DNA of 53,724 nucleotides from Betaproteobacteria bacterium (lineage in GTDB: Bacteria; Pseudomonadota; Gammaproteobacteria; Burkholderiales; Burkholderiaceae_C). Made by a program: the position numbers and the translations under genes. The stretch lies in NCBI GenBank assembly GCA_025356445.1, contig JANXSZ010000034.1:1-53724 (forward strand). Reading direction: 5' to 3'. Of the stretch, positions 53,370 to 53,724 are shown one piece after another. The notes beneath the pieces were generated by a model that worked only from the letters and a program-made list of their open reading frames with translations, made no database searches and was not told the DNA's origin. Within the stretch, counting starts at the first letter, position 1, and the number at the start of each line of letters is the position of its first letter.

Positions 53370-53399
53370 ATTTATGCTTTGATTTGATAGAGCATAAAT
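53370..53399. repeat. Perfect inverted repeat at the edge of the CRISPR array
   Basis: Nine-base arms ATTTATGCT (53370-53378) and AGCATAAAT (53391-53399) flank a 12-base loop TTGATTTGATAG. The right arm lies inside the degenerate first repeat, replacing the conserved GCGCATATC-like block. The structure could be a terminator, a boundary element or a fold of the first array transcript. Confidence 0.7.
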
Positions 53400-53724
53400 C
53401 CCAATCGTCTAGACTGAACCTTGCAGCGATCAAAACGATGCGCGAGTTCCGGCCAGAGCGCATATCCCAATCGTCTAGACTCGCGTACAGCTAATGCCAG
53501 TTCGTCAATGTCGTTCCGGCCAGAGCGCATATCCCAATCGTCTAGACTTGCCACGGCCAAGCGCACATCGCTGGCACCGTTCCGGCCAGAGCGCATATCC
53601 CAATCGTCTAGACTCCTCGCCAGTCACGCGACCGGTATTGACAAGTTCCGGCCAGAGCGCATATCCCAATCGTCTAGACTGATCGGGTAAAGCGCCCGAG
53701 GCATTGGCCAGTTCCGGCCAGAGC
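53380..53724 (+). CRISPR. CRISPR array, type II-like (continues past right edge)
   Basis: Four complete 36-base repeats occur at 53446-53481, 53513-53548, 53579-53614 and 53645-53680, and 14 bases of a fifth at 53711. They begin GTTCCGGCC and end ATCGTCTAGACT and are identical to each other. A degenerate first repeat at 53380-53415 keeps AGAGC, most of the middle and CCCAATCGTCTAGACT but differs at most of its first nine bases. Spacers are 30 bases except 31 for 53482-53512. The repeat lacks a strong internal stem and has an 8-base palindrome GTCTAGAC at its end. The 36-base repeat, 30-base spacers and 5' GTT fit type II (probably II-C), though V or III cannot be excluded. No cas gene is present in the window. 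The degenerate repeat suggests that this is the older end and the growing end is to the right. Confidence 0.97.

Noticed and set aside
53372-53690. Open frames across the CRISPR array
   Set aside because: These arise from the repeat units themselves (the recurring FRPERISQSSRL) and are not genes.
53380-53724. Type I CRISPR
   Set aside because: Type I repeats are mostly 28-32 bases with a clear central stem; here repeats are 36 bases without one.

Overview
The window looks like a chromosomal segment of a betaproteobacterium, probably Comamonadaceae (Rhodoferax or Acidovorax relatives). The reasons are the style of the housekeeping genes (a long Ala/Lys-rich N-terminus on RpoD, lipoyl-tagged dihydrolipoamide dehydrogenase, H-NS-like protein, intracellular PhaZ), the methylmalonyl-CoA gene set and the GspA/GspB pair. 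This placement is by recognition of protein families, not by a database search.

Layout. (1) 1-3750 is an eroded accessory region: a 5'-truncated UvrD-type helicase fragment running off the left edge, a secreted protein whose tail runs into that fragment, gene remnants, an orphan helical protein and a secreted phospholipase-C-like protein. It lies next to the 3' end of a tRNA-Lys(CTT), the usual side for integrated elements. (2) 3957-17398 is core: N-formylglutamate amidohydrolase, a tightly coupled four-gene operon starting with a J-domain protein, rpoD, dnaG, a peroxiredoxin-DUF5329-diguanylate cyclase operon, a phospholipase-D-type lipoprotein and a small repeat protein. (3) 17647-28140 is acyl-CoA metabolism: a short-chain dehydrogenase and a patatin lipoprotein diverging from a LiuR-like palindrome, an H-NS protein, a GntR regulator and the propionyl-CoA to succinyl-CoA pathway (mutase, MeaB, carboxylase beta and alpha, epimerase-like protein). 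(4) 28275-37069 holds a chemoreceptor with a C-terminal Cache domain, an RnfB-like ferredoxin protein, PHA depolymerase, folD and a FixL/FixJ-like two-component system. (5) 37277-44161 is the pyruvate dehydrogenase operon, aceE-aceF-(HslV-like protease)-lpdA. (6) 44284-53352 holds two small secreted proteins, a TRAP transporter, gspA/gspB, a small zinc-binding protein, dusA and a conserved unknown. (7) 53380 to the right edge is the start of a CRISPR array with 36-bp repeats and 30-31-bp spacers, of type II-like architecture; its cas genes are not in the window.

Functional picture. Regions 3 to 5 describe carbon flow through acetyl-CoA, propionyl-CoA and PHA storage. Isoleucine or valine breakdown and odd-chain PHA give propionyl-CoA, the carboxylase/epimerase/mutase module converts it to succinyl-CoA, PhaZ mobilises stored polymer, and pyruvate dehydrogenase feeds acetyl-CoA.

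The least expected items are a proteasome-type (HslV-like) hydrolase with its catalytic residues intact, translationally coupled inside the pyruvate dehydrogenase operon; the four-gene J-domain operon of unknown function; the epimerase-like protein with a substituted metal ligand; and the CRISPR array edge, where a degenerate repeat is folded into an AT-rich hairpin.
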